64,000 nt of DNA from Chitinispirillales bacterium (GTDB lineage: Bacteria; Fibrobacterota; Chitinivibrionia; Chitinivibrionales; Chitinivibrionaceae). Shown piece after piece: positions 1 through 7,624 of this stretch. Made by a program: the position numbers and the translations under genes. The number at the start of each line of letters is the position of its first letter. Position 1 is the stretch's first letter. The stretch lies in the NCBI GenBank assembly GCA_031254455.1, contig JAIRUI010000117.1, positions 18,747 through 82,746 on the forward strand. The letters are read 5' to 3'. The notes below the pieces were generated by a model. That model saw only the letters and a program-made list of their open reading frames with translations. It was not told the origin of the DNA and did no database searches.

Positions 1-1
1 C

Positions 2-1444
2 TATAAATTGGAATGGACGATAGAGAACAACACCGAATGGGTCATAGTAAATCCGTTGAGCGGAACGGTGAATCCCAACGGCGGATTGCAACCGATAACT
101 GTTACAATAGACCGCAGTAAAAAAGACGATGATGTTAATAGCGCCGGTATCTCCATTGTTCCAAGTTCAAATTCAAATCCAAAATTCCCTACCAGAGATT
201 TGACGATTTCCACGCAAATCGGAACCGCCGCGCTTTCACTTAACGTTAATCCGGCAAGCGGCGGCAAGGTATCGCGTTTACCGGACTCGGAGTCATATAC
301 TTTGGGAACAACCGTTACGATTACCGCCGACGCGGCGTCCGGCTATGTATTTACTGAATGGACGGGAGGAGCGGTCGCCAATCAAAACAACGCATCTACG
401 ACAATTACTTTAAATTCAAACGCTGCGCTTACAGCAAATTTTCAACGTCAAGACGACATCCCTATCGGAACATCGTTGGCGGCACAATTACTGGCGCTCC
501 ATACAAACGCGGAAAGCGACAAAGAATATATTATTGAATTAAGCGGTAACGAAAATATAGGCGCCCAGCCGCTCTCTTTTGCTGGCAGAAGCAATATCAC
601 CGTACGAATTAAAGGGGTCGGAGGAGAAAGAATAATCACGCTAACAGATAAGGGGGCGCTTTTCACTATAAATTCAGGTATTACTCTTATATTGGACAAC
701 GGAGTTACGCTTCGTGGAAATAACAGTAACAACGTATCGTTAATTTATGTCAACGGCAGAGGGACGCTGATAATGAAAACTGGCTCAAAGATTTCGAGTA
801 ATCCGTATCGCGGAGTGTATGTGGCTACCGATGGAAACTTTTTGATGGAAGGCGGTGAAATTTCAAACAATAAAGCCAACGGCACTTCTTATGGCGGCGG
901 TGTGTATGTTGGTGCGGGAGGAAATTTCTTATTGGAAAATGGAAGAATCTCAGGTAATACCGCTTCTTATGGCGGCGGCGTATATGTTTACAACGGACTC
1001 TTTACAGCGACCGGAGGTGAAATTTCAGGCAATACCGCTTCTTATAATGGCGGCGGTGTGTATGTGGAAAACGGGAATTTTATTATGGAAGGCGGCAAAA
1101 TTTCAAACAATAAAGCCAACGGCACTTCTTATGGCGGCGGCGGTGTGTATGTGGAAAACGGGAATTTTATTATGACAGATGGTGAAATCTCTGTTAATAC
1201 CGCCCGTTCCGGCGGCGGTGTGTTTGTGTACGGCAATGCAAGTATCGCTAAAACCGGCGGGATTATTTACGGTTATGATATAAAAGACAACAACAGGAAT
1301 ACGGCGACAGCGGGGATAACAAGTACCGACAAAGGTCATGCTGTGTTTGTAAACACTAATCCCAACAAACGCAGAGAAACCACCGCAGGCAAAGAATTGA
1401 ATTTGGATTCAAAAGTGACAGGCGCCGCAGGCGGATGGGAATAA
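2..1444 (+). CDS. Surface beta-helix repeat protein (5' partial)
   Basis: The reading frame is open to the left edge of the window (TAT AAA precede the TTG at 8), so this is the C-terminal part of a larger protein rather than a gene starting at 8. After an Ig-like stretch comes one divergent InlB-type B-repeat (from 'SLNVNPASGGKV' to 'LTANFQRQ'). Then follows a right-handed beta-helix made of short repeats of the form 'GGEISGNTASYGGGVYV', as in polymorphic outer-membrane proteins and pectin-lyase-fold adhesins. It ends with a conserved-looking tail finishing 'AAGGWE'. It is probably secreted or surface exposed and may bind ligands or host material. The signal peptide lies outside the window. 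The repeats are also repeated at DNA level. A decayed copy of the last 36 codons occurs at about 3550-3671. Confidence 0.8.
   Translation, partial: YKLEWTIENNTEWVIVNPLSGTVNPNGGLQPITVTIDRSKKDDDVNSAGISIVPSSNSNPKFPTRDLTISTQIGTAALSLNVNPASGGKVSRLPDSESYTLGTTVTITADAASGYVFTEWTGGAVANQNNASTTITLNSNAALTANFQRQDDIPIGTSLAAQLLALHTNAESDKEYIIELSGNENIGAQPLSFAGRSNITVRIKGVGGERIITLTDKGALFTINSGITLILDNGVTLRGNNSNNVSLIYVNGRGTLIMKTGSKISSNPYRGVYVATDGNFLMEGGEISNNKANGTSYGGGVYVGAGGNFLLENGRISGNTASYGGGVYVYNGLFTATGGEISGNTASYNGGGVYVENGNFIMEGGKISNNKANGTSYGGGGVYVENGNFIMTDGEISVNTARSGGGVFVYGNASIAKTGGIIYGYDIKDNNRNTATAGITSTDKGHAVFVNTNPNKRRETTAGKELNLDSKVTGAAGGWE
846..1174 (+). repeat. Direct DNA repeats inside the beta-helix coding region
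   Basis: Bases 861-900 are repeated identically at 1101-1140, exactly 240 bp later, with similarity extending to the left. Bases 1049-1087 recur at 1136-1174, 87 bp later. Near-identical DNA, not just similar protein, indicates recent slippage or recombination that changes the number of beta-helix rungs, a common source of surface variation. Confidence 0.85.
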
Positions 1445-1516
1445 AGAATGGTAAACGATAGAAAACTAAAAATGTTTGAGCTCCAAACGGGAAATTTAGC
1501 GAAAGAAGAATGAGTT

Positions 1517-3481
1517 ATGGCGAACAGCGGCAAAAAAATAAAAAACGGTGAGCTTAAGAAATATTATCCGACATATGAAGTTAAGTCGGTATTAAACTAT
1601 AAAAACGGGAAACTTGACGGAGAACAAAAATATTATTACTTGAGCGGAAAACTTGAAAAGGTAAGAAATTATAAAGACGGAAAATCGGTTGGAAGATTTG
1701 AGCGTTACTACGAGAACGAACGGCTTGAATTAGCGGTAAACTACAAGGATGGAATATTAGACGGAAAATGGGAAGAGTATTGCAAAAACGGACAACTTTA
1801 TGTAAGAGGAAATTACAAAAACAACAAAAAAGACGGAAAATGGGAAAGATATTACAATAACGAGAAAATTGAAATCACAGGAAATTTTAAAGACGATGAA
1901 AAAGATGGAGAATGGAAGCATTACTACGAGAACGGAAAACTTAAAACGGTAGAGAATTACAAATATGGAGAGTTATTTAAAAAATTTGATAAGTATTTCG
2001 AAAACGGGAAGGTTAAAACCGAATTTCTTAGCAACCGTAGTAAACAAGATGATAATCATGAACAGCTGAATTATTTTGATAACAAAAATTTTATAATGTC
2101 TGAATATTACGACAGAGACGGAGTGATAGAAAGTAGATGTTACAAAGTTAAAAGAATGTTGTACGCCGTAACAGATGTTTCGGAACGATGTGGAATCTTG
2201 AACGGAGAACAGAAATATTATTACGAGAATGGGCAGCTTGAAAAAACGAGGAACTACAAAGACGGAGAACCTGTCGGAAGGTTTGAGCGTTATCACGAAA
2301 ACGGACAGCTTGAATTGGCGGTAAACTACAAGGATGGAATATTAGACGGAAAACGGGAAGAGTACTACGATAACGGACAACTTTATGTAAGAGGAAATTT
2401 CAAAAACAACAAAAAAGATGGAAAATGGGAAGAGTACTACGACGACGGACGACTTCGTGCAACAGGGAATTTTAAAGATGATGAAAAAGACGGTGAATGG
2501 AAGTATTACCACGAGAACGGACAACTCAAAACGGTAGAAAATTACAAATACGGAGGAATTATTAAAAAATTTGATAAATATTTCGAAAACGGGAAAGTTA
2601 AAACCGAAATACATGGAAATCGGTTTGATGCAGGAAATGGCGACATTGGTTTGTTTTATTACTACGACAGCAAGCATCCCATAATATGTGAATATTACGA
2701 TAAAGACAAAGTGTTAAAAAGCAAAACTTACCCCGACGAGACGGGAATGTTTTGCATCGAAACAGATGTTTCGTCATTGTATTGTGGAATATTAGACGGA
2801 GAAAGGAAAGAGTTTTACGAAAATGGAAAAGTTAAAATTATAGGAAATTACAAAGATGATAAAAAAGACGGAAAACACGAGTGTTATTATGAAAATGGAC
2901 AACTTGAAGAAGTGATATATTATAAAGACGGTAATATAGACTTTGATGAGGAATTTAAAGAATATTATGAGAATGGAATATTAAAAAAAGAATATAACTA
3001 CAACAAAGATGGTGGCAGAATATGGAAAGGGTATTACGAGAACGGGCAACTTAAAACAATAGAAGATATCAGCAGTAAAACTGAAGAATATTATGAGAAC
3101 GGAATACTTAAAAAAACCGGAAATCGCAAAGACGGGAAGTTAAACGGTAAATGGAAAGAGTTTTACGAAAATGGGAAAGTTAAAATTATAGGAAATTACA
3201 AAAATGGGACGTTATACGGAAAATACGAGAGTTATTACAAGAATGGAAAACCTGAAATTGTAGGAAATGTAGAAGGAATAGACAAATTCGGAAAGATTCT
3301 CTTTAACGGAAAACACGAGCGTTATTATGAAAACGGAAAACTTAAAATAACCGGAGACTACAAAGACGGAGTGTTAAGCGGAAAATTGTACTACAAAAAC
3401 GGGAAACTTAAAAAAACAGGAAATTTTAAAGACACCGAATTAGACCCCAAATATGGGTTTCATAGAGATTTTGATTGGTAA
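1517..3481 (+). CDS. YwqK-family MORN_2 repeat protein, 654 aa
   Basis: Almost the whole protein consists of over 20 tandem repeats of about 22 residues with the core 'YYENGKLK..GNYKDGK', the MORN_2/YwqK pattern. Members are often labelled 'YwqK family antitoxin', a label resting on Bacillus YwqK; here function is unknown. No signal peptide or membrane segment is visible. There is a higher-order period: about 195-198 residues recur (codon positions 1622, 2207 and 2801 start equivalent 'GE(Q/R)K' units), each unit closing with a 'TDVS..CGIL' spacer. The gene starts with ATG about 70 bp after the beta-helix gene and is followed by a remnant of that gene's 3' end, so it sits between two related sequences. 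Confidence 0.85.
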   Translation: MANSGKKIKNGELKKYYPTYEVKSVLNYKNGKLDGEQKYYYLSGKLEKVRNYKDGKSVGRFERYYENERLELAVNYKDGILDGKWEEYCKNGQLYVRGNYKNNKKDGKWERYYNNEKIEITGNFKDDEKDGEWKHYYENGKLKTVENYKYGELFKKFDKYFENGKVKTEFLSNRSKQDDNHEQLNYFDNKNFIMSEYYDRDGVIESRCYKVKRMLYAVTDVSERCGILNGEQKYYYENGQLEKTRNYKDGEPVGRFERYHENGQLELAVNYKDGILDGKREEYYDNGQLYVRGNFKNNKKDGKWEEYYDDGRLRATGNFKDDEKDGEWKYYHENGQLKTVENYKYGGIIKKFDKYFENGKVKTEIHGNRFDAGNGDIGLFYYYDSKHPIICEYYDKDKVLKSKTYPDETGMFCIETDVSSLYCGILDGERKEFYENGKVKIIGNYKDDKKDGKHECYYENGQLEEVIYYKDGNIDFDEEFKEYYENGILKKEYNYNKDGGRIWKGYYENGQLKTIEDISSKTEEYYENGILKKTGNRKDGKLNGKWKEFYENGKVKIIGNYKNGTLYGKYESYYKNGKPEIVGNVEGIDKFGKILFNGKHERYYENGKLKITGDYKDGVLSGKLYYKNGKLKKTGNFKDTELDPKYGFHRDFDW

Positions 3482-3544
3482 TGAATAGGTTTTACAGAAA
3501 CGAGAAAATGATTGTGGATATGAATGAGAAAGCGGAAACGGGTA

Positions 3545-3671
3545 TAATTGATACTAACAAGGTCATGCGATGTTTGTCAATACTAATTCGGATATGCACA
3601 GAGAAACTACCGCAGGTAATGAGTTGAATCTTGATTCAAAAGTGACAGGCGCCGCAGGCGGGTGGGAATAA
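3545..3671 (+). pseudogene. Frameshifted remnant of a beta-helix gene 3' end
   Basis: From GGT at 3561 to TAA at 3669-3671 the sequence translates to a 36-residue tail matching the C-terminus of the gene ending at 1444 (shared 'ETTAG.ELNLDSKVTGAAG' and 'GWE'). A single-base loss just upstream (3555-3560) breaks the frame relative to the intact copy, and no start precedes it. About 30 bases before the stop are nearly identical to 1411-1444. This is a leftover of a duplicated or recombined surface-protein gene. A 48-codon ORF starting at 3481 overlaps it in another frame and is probably accidental. Confidence 0.8.
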
Positions 3672-3729
3672 ACCGAGAAATAAATAACAATGGCGGACGT
3701 GGCAGCAAAACGTAGAAAGAAAAGGTTTT

Positions 3730-4110
3730 ATGGAAGTTAATGGCGATATTGCTAAACTCATGAAATTAATGAATGTCGAAGGCTCTATGTTACAATTTTT
3801 GGAAATAGGGATTAAAATGGGAATCGACCAAATTGAAGCGGAATGTGAAGGTTTTCCGTCAGAAGAGTACTATAAAAGAATTATGCAAAAGGTGAATATG
3901 GGTATTCTGCTTAATCAGATGATGTCCATTTATAGCCGCTATTATACACGAGAAGAAATAGCAGGGCTTATCGCTTTTTACGAAACGCCTGTTGGTGCAA
4001 AACAGATCAAAGAAATCCCTGCAATTTTGCAGGAAATAATTGTCGCAAATCAGATATGGGTTGAGCGAATAGCAGAAAATATAAACAATGAATTTGGAGA
4101 AATATCTTAA
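3730..4110 (+). CDS. DUF2059 domain protein (126 aa)
   Basis: The C-terminal half has the DUF2059 pattern: 'YYTREEIAGLIAFYETPVG' followed by a helical 'QIKEIPAILQEII' stretch. DUF2059 proteins are small helical proteins, usually periplasmic. This one has no signal peptide, so it should stay in the cytoplasm unless the start is misjudged. It lies directly before a second DUF2059 gene, separated by 13 bp, suggesting a duplicated pair transcribed together. Function is unknown. Confidence 0.75.
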   Translation: MEVNGDIAKLMKLMNVEGSMLQFLEIGIKMGIDQIEAECEGFPSEEYYKRIMQKVNMGILLNQMMSIYSRYYTREEIAGLIAFYETPVGAKQIKEIPAILQEIIVANQIWVERIAENINNEFGEIS

Positions 4111-4123
4111 AAGGAGATTTAAA

Positions 4124-4495
4124 ATGATGAACGAAACACACAAACTGTTTTACTTAATGGGATTTGACTTTAACGTGATAACATCACAAATGTTGGAACC
4201 TATGATTGAACACGTTAACGAACAAATTCCAAACATTTCTGATTCATTTTGGGATAAATTTCGCAACGACCTTGATGCCGAAAGCCTGCGCAAAATGTAC
4301 GCAGATATTTATGAACAACATTTTACTCATAAAGAAATATCTGATCTTATTGAGTTTCACGAAAGTGTCTTAGGAAAGAAAACGGTTAAAGCTAACCAAC
4401 AAATCGCTTTGGAAAGCCAAGCTATTTCGTCGGCATATTTTGAAGCATTGGGAAATGAAGTTATGAAAGAATTGCTTGCAGAAAATAACGCTTAA
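4124..4495 (+). CDS. DUF2059-like protein, second of a tandem pair (123 aa)
   Basis: I place the start at ATG 4124 because an AGGAG (4112-4116) sits 7 nt upstream. The longer frame from 4088 would overlap the previous gene and lacks a ribosome site. The protein contains 'HFTHKEISDLIEFHESVLGKKTVKANQQIA', the DUF2059 core, and resembles its neighbour at 3730 in length and layout, although identity is modest. It has no signal peptide or membrane segment. Function is unknown. Confidence 0.7.
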   Translation: MMNETHKLFYLMGFDFNVITSQMLEPMIEHVNEQIPNISDSFWDKFRNDLDAESLRKMYADIYEQHFTHKEISDLIEFHESVLGKKTVKANQQIALESQAISSAYFEALGNEVMKELLAENNA

Positions 4496-4605
4496 GAGAA
4501 TAATTTGAGAGTTTTACATTAATATGAAAGGACGGGAAATCTAAAATCTTACGTGTATTTGAACGAAACACAAGAAGGGTATATCTTGCCCCAAAGAAAA
4601 GATAG

Positions 4606-4627
4606 TATCAGTATAATTTTACTGATA
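4606..4627 (+). terminator. Small hairpin, possible terminator or operator
   Basis: The arms TATCAGTA (4606-4613) and TACTGATA (4620-4627) are perfect complements around a 6-nt loop. No U-run follows directly, so a terminator role is uncertain. It lies in the 165-bp gap between the DUF2059 pair and the next gene, 34 bp before its start. Confidence 0.3.
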
Positions 4628-4660
4628 GCAAATATAAATAAATTTTTCTAAGGAGAAAAA

Positions 4661-5293
4661 ATGGAACAGTACATTCAAACTAGTTTTTGGCATGCACTTG
4701 CAGTAGTATTTATTGTTGGTGCAGTTATGAAGTTTATTTTCAGAGGTATTCCTGCGACATTTAAACCGAACTTTGATATCGTTGGTGTTGGTATTTTAGC
4801 ATTTCTTTTTCTATACATTTGGCACATTCGTCACGGAGTAGGATGGCTTGTTTTGGGAATTATAGATGCGATTTTATTTATATACTCTATTTTTAGGCGA
4901 TTCTATAAGAAACCGGTCACAGATAGTACACTTCCAAATGAAATCGCGGAATTTGCAAAAAGTCTAAATTTACCCAAACTTATTTCTGCTGATTTGCAAA
5001 TGGAATCAATTGAAGCACTTCCCGGCAAGAAAATTTTATATACCTATACTATGATAAATGTTCCCATAGGACAAACACTTGCTCAGAATGACTTATCAAG
5101 TATACGAAACGAATTGATTAAAGGTGTTAAAACTGATGATGTGTCGTTGGCTCGCTACCGCGAAAACGATGTCACTTTTATTTACAAATATATGGATAAA
5201 GAAAAACAAGGTCAAGTTGGTATTTTTGAAATCACGCCGAGCGATTACAAAGAATCCAAATTGAAGCCGGAAGTGGTAAGATATGATTATTAA
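4661..5293 (+). CDS. Uncharacterised inner-membrane protein, 210 aa
   Basis: Not recognised as a named family. The first ~90 residues hold about three hydrophobic helices (roughly 8-26, 44-56 and 60-83) with 'IWHIRHG' in the loop between the last two. The C-terminal ~115 residues form a soluble domain with alternating beta and helix ('ILYTYTMINVPIG', 'VTFIYKYMDKEKQGQVGIFEI'). An AAGGAG lies 6-8 nt before the ATG. It is followed by the first Cys-rich micro-protein and is likely in the same transcript. Confidence 0.7.
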   Translation: MEQYIQTSFWHALAVVFIVGAVMKFIFRGIPATFKPNFDIVGVGILAFLFLYIWHIRHGVGWLVLGIIDAILFIYSIFRRFYKKPVTDSTLPNEIAEFAKSLNLPKLISADLQMESIEALPGKKILYTYTMINVPIGQTLAQNDLSSIRNELIKGVKTDDVSLARYRENDVTFIYKYMDKEKQGQVGIFEITPSDYKESKLKPEVVRYDY

Positions 5294-5354
5294 AGACAAG
5301 GTTCAAAGAAAAGAATTGGTTACAGAATAATTAAAACGAAAAAGGAGGTGTATT

Positions 5355-5519
5355 ATGTGTCCATTTTTTCGAGCGGCGTACAATACTTGCAAATTTTTTG
5401 ATACATATCAAGAAGGGTATCAAAAGGAACATTACTGTCAGGGTAGTGACTGGCAGAATTGTGCAAATTATTACAAAAGAAGTTCTGAAGAGAAATTAAG
5501 AGCCGCTGCGAAGTCTTGA
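5355..5519 (+). CDS. Four-cysteine micro-protein (54 aa)
   Basis: A strong AGGAGGT ribosome site precedes ATG 5355. The 54-residue product begins MCPFF and carries four cysteines (positions 2, 12, 28 and 36) in a C-x9-C-x15-C-x7-C layout, ending in the signature 'W.NCANYY'. A clear paralogue lies at 5979-6167 with the same C-x9-C...C-x8-C pattern and the shared words 'FF.TYQE' and 'CANY'. Small proteins with a 'YC....CARY'-like end occur widely beside signalling genes. Cys spacing suggests a metal site, possibly Zn or Fe-S, but this is inference. Confidence 0.75.
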   Translation: MCPFFRAAYNTCKFFDTYQEGYQKEHYCQGSDWQNCANYYKRSSEEKLRAAAKS

Positions 5520-5562
5520 TTTGTAGTCAGGGAAATTAAAAAATTAAGGAGATGTAAAAACG

Positions 5563-5961
5563 ATGGAAGATTTTTCTAAACAAGAAGTAACTTTATCAAA
5601 ACACGAATTAGATTCAATCTTGCGTTTCTGTTTACTGCAAAACTTGATTGAAGAATATTTCTTGAAACAGGATAGTGGATACTACTGTACTTTTGAAATC
5701 GACAAACGCTTCGGAGAAAATAGCGATCTGTTTTTTCCAGGATTCGTTTTCCGTATAAAAGACGACGAATTTTACATTTCGGAATACGGATACCTATTAG
5801 AGAATCCGTATGAAATAGCCAGCAAGATAGAGGAAAATGTAGGGCTTCAAACAAGAGTTTCAGATAAAAACGATATTGTCGCCTACAAAATTGAAGCGTC
5901 TGAGGAAATTGTCGCTAAACTCATTGAAATATGTAATTCTTTAGTTATGCCGCAAATTTAA
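5563..5961 (+). CDS. Hypothetical soluble protein, 132 aa
   Basis: Not recognised. The protein is acidic and mixed alpha/beta with no signal peptide. It has a helical N-terminus ('LSKHELDSILRFCLLQNLIEEYF'), a central beta-rich stretch rich in aromatic residues ('FVFRIKDDEFYISEYGYL') and a C-terminal helix. An AAGGAG sits about 10 nt before the ATG. It is framed by the two Cys-rich micro-proteins, which suggests that gene pair was duplicated around it. Confidence 0.65.
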   Translation: MEDFSKQEVTLSKHELDSILRFCLLQNLIEEYFLKQDSGYYCTFEIDKRFGENSDLFFPGFVFRIKDDEFYISEYGYLLENPYEIASKIEENVGLQTRVSDKNDIVAYKIEASEEIVAKLIEICNSLVMPQI

Positions 5962-5978
5962 AGAAAAGGGAGTGTATT

Positions 5979-6167
5979 ATGTCAGATACCGTAATGTGTC
6001 CGTATTATCAAACGGAATATAAACTTTGTAATTTTTTTGGAACGTATCAAGAAAATAGAGAATACAATTGCTTAGACAGCTACAATTGGAAACAATGTGC
6101 AAATTATACAAACAGAAGTTTGGAAGACAAAGTGGCAAAACGTTTGCGACCGAATCCTGATTTGTAA
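5979..6167 (+). CDS. Four-cysteine micro-protein, paralogue of the one at 5355 (62 aa)
   Basis: A GGGAG ribosome site lies 7 nt before the ATG. Cysteines at 7, 17, 31 and 40 follow the same order as in the 54-residue paralogue upstream, with conserved 'MCPYY', 'C.FFGTYQE' and 'W.QCANY', so the family likeness is visible by eye. An in-frame ATG at codon 6 would give a protein starting at the same point as the paralogue. Probably a metal-binding micro-protein; the partner is unknown. Confidence 0.75.
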   Translation: MSDTVMCPYYQTEYKLCNFFGTYQENREYNCLDSYNWKQCANYTNRSLEDKVAKRLRPNPDL

Positions 6168-6196
6168 TCATATGTAAAAAAGGGAGAGAGAAAGTT

Positions 6197-6961
6197 ATGA
6201 AATGTAAAAAAAATGATGGGAAGATGTGTTTTCTTAGACCTGTCAAAAGGATAATTCCGTTTCTGTGTTGGTGGAAAGAAGATATTGATAAGTATAAAGA
6301 GCTTAGCTGCGCCGAAGAGCGTGCGTTCAGAAGAGACGGAAGCGAAGACGCCAAAAATTTAGCAGCATCTAATAAAAAATCTGAGAAAGGCAAAGAGACC
6401 AACAAAAATTATTACCATGAGTACGTAGTGCCGCTCATAGAAGGCGATTTCCTTCCGGAAGTCGGTAACAAATATGAAAGTTGTCATAATGAATTGGAAT
6501 GCTTGAATACGTCAATCAGAGATATTAAGGTTAATGCCGCTAATAAACTACATAAAACTAAACTTGAGATTGAAAAACGTCGTCAAGAAATTGATAGATT
6601 AATACAAGTGGGTGGAAAAACCAATCAACATCTGATTGAGATTGAGGGAAAAATGATTGACAAGCATATAAAGGAATGTGGAGAATACTTGATTGAGTGT
6701 AAAACCTCCGCTAAAAAAAGCATAAACAAGGCGGAAGTACTTTTGAAAAATTATAATCGCTATTTTGATAATGAGGTAGTACTACGTATAAAACAAGCTA
6801 ATGTTTATTGGAAAGCATTTTGTGTGGCGTATAAAAAATTCAGCATGAACCATGAAGGTTTAGATAATTGTGGAGACATGTTTAAAAAAAAATTACAGGA
6901 GAACAATCCGGCAGAAGGTTTTAAGGTTGAGCAATATGACGATATTATGCCTCCAAATTGA
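6197..6961 (+). CDS. Hypothetical coiled-coil protein, 254 aa
   Basis: Not recognised. After a basic, cysteine-containing N-terminus ('CFLRPVKRIIPFLCWW'), which is too weakly hydrophobic to be a clear membrane anchor, the protein is largely helical and charged. A likely coiled coil runs from about residue 100 to 190 ('NKLHKTKLEIEKRRQEIDRL'). A GGGAGAGAG lies 6 nt upstream of the ATG. It starts a block of four genes (6197-10042) of coiled-coil and membrane proteins in tight order. Confidence 0.65.
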   Translation: MKCKKNDGKMCFLRPVKRIIPFLCWWKEDIDKYKELSCAEERAFRRDGSEDAKNLAASNKKSEKGKETNKNYYHEYVVPLIEGDFLPEVGNKYESCHNELECLNTSIRDIKVNAANKLHKTKLEIEKRRQEIDRLIQVGGKTNQHLIEIEGKMIDKHIKECGEYLIECKTSAKKSINKAEVLLKNYNRYFDNEVVLRIKQANVYWKAFCVAYKKFSMNHEGLDNCGDMFKKKLQENNPAEGFKVEQYDDIMPPN

Positions 6962-7039
6962 GATTGAGGCAAGTAAATAGTATCCAGTTGTGGCAATTAC
7001 AATATAACTTATAAAAAATAAGAGACAAGGAGATTTGAG

Positions 7040-7624
7040 ATGGAATTATCCACAGAATTAGATGGAAAACCAACGGATGGTTTTTTCAGTTCTAGATATG
7101 GTGTTGCAGGTAAGAGTGCGATACTCAGCAAAGTTAACGAGGAAATTCGTCAGGTCAAAGAATATGTCGAGAAAGAACTTGAGAAAAATATGGAGAGGCT
7201 GAAACTCATACCGGAGAAGACCGAAGAGCGAGAAAAAGAAATAGTTAAAGCTATTGATCTTCTATATGACACCGCTTTAAATAAATATGAGCAAGCGAAA
7301 CAAAAAATTATAAGAGCATGGGACAAGGTTGAAGCCGATAGGAGCTATCTTGATCAACTGGGGTTTGGCGATATACTTGACATGGCAAAAGAAATGCTGA
7401 GAGAGTATAAAAAAAATTTAGCCGAAATAGGCGTCAAAGAAAAAGAATATGGCGATAAAATAGAAGAAGAAAATAATAATCTTTCGAAAAAAATCAAAGA
7501 TTTGAAAACAAAAAATAATTTTAATGAAAAGCTGGATCAATTAAAGGGAGATAGAGATTCTTTTAAACAATATGACAACGAAATTAAGAGTAATCGTATA
7601 AAGAAAGGATCGAATAATGAGTAA
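7040..7624 (+). CDS. Hypothetical coiled-coil protein, 194 aa
   Basis: Highly charged and almost entirely helical, with long heptad-like stretches ('EKELEKNMERLKLIPEKTEEREKEIVKA', shown in part) and a lysine-rich tail. No signal peptide or membrane helix. AAGGAG lies 7 nt before the ATG. Its last 8 bases overlap the start of the following membrane-protein gene, indicating translational coupling and likely a shared complex. Family not recognised. Confidence 0.65.
   Translation: MELSTELDGKPTDGFFSSRYGVAGKSAILSKVNEEIRQVKEYVEKELEKNMERLKLIPEKTEEREKEIVKAIDLLYDTALNKYEQAKQKIIRAWDKVEADRSYLDQLGFGDILDMAKEMLREYKKNLAEIGVKEKEYGDKIEEENNNLSKKIKDLKTKNNFNEKLDQLKGDRDSFKQYDNEIKSNRIKKGSNNE

Noticed and set aside
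855..1175. 106-residue ORF inside the beta-helix gene on the same strand
   Set aside because: It is a shifted frame of the repeat DNA and its product is itself repetitive; the overlapping frame has clear protein-level conservation.
7045..7053. DnaA-box-like TTATCCACA
   Set aside because: It lies inside the coding start of the gene at 7040 as a single copy far from replication genes; likely chance.
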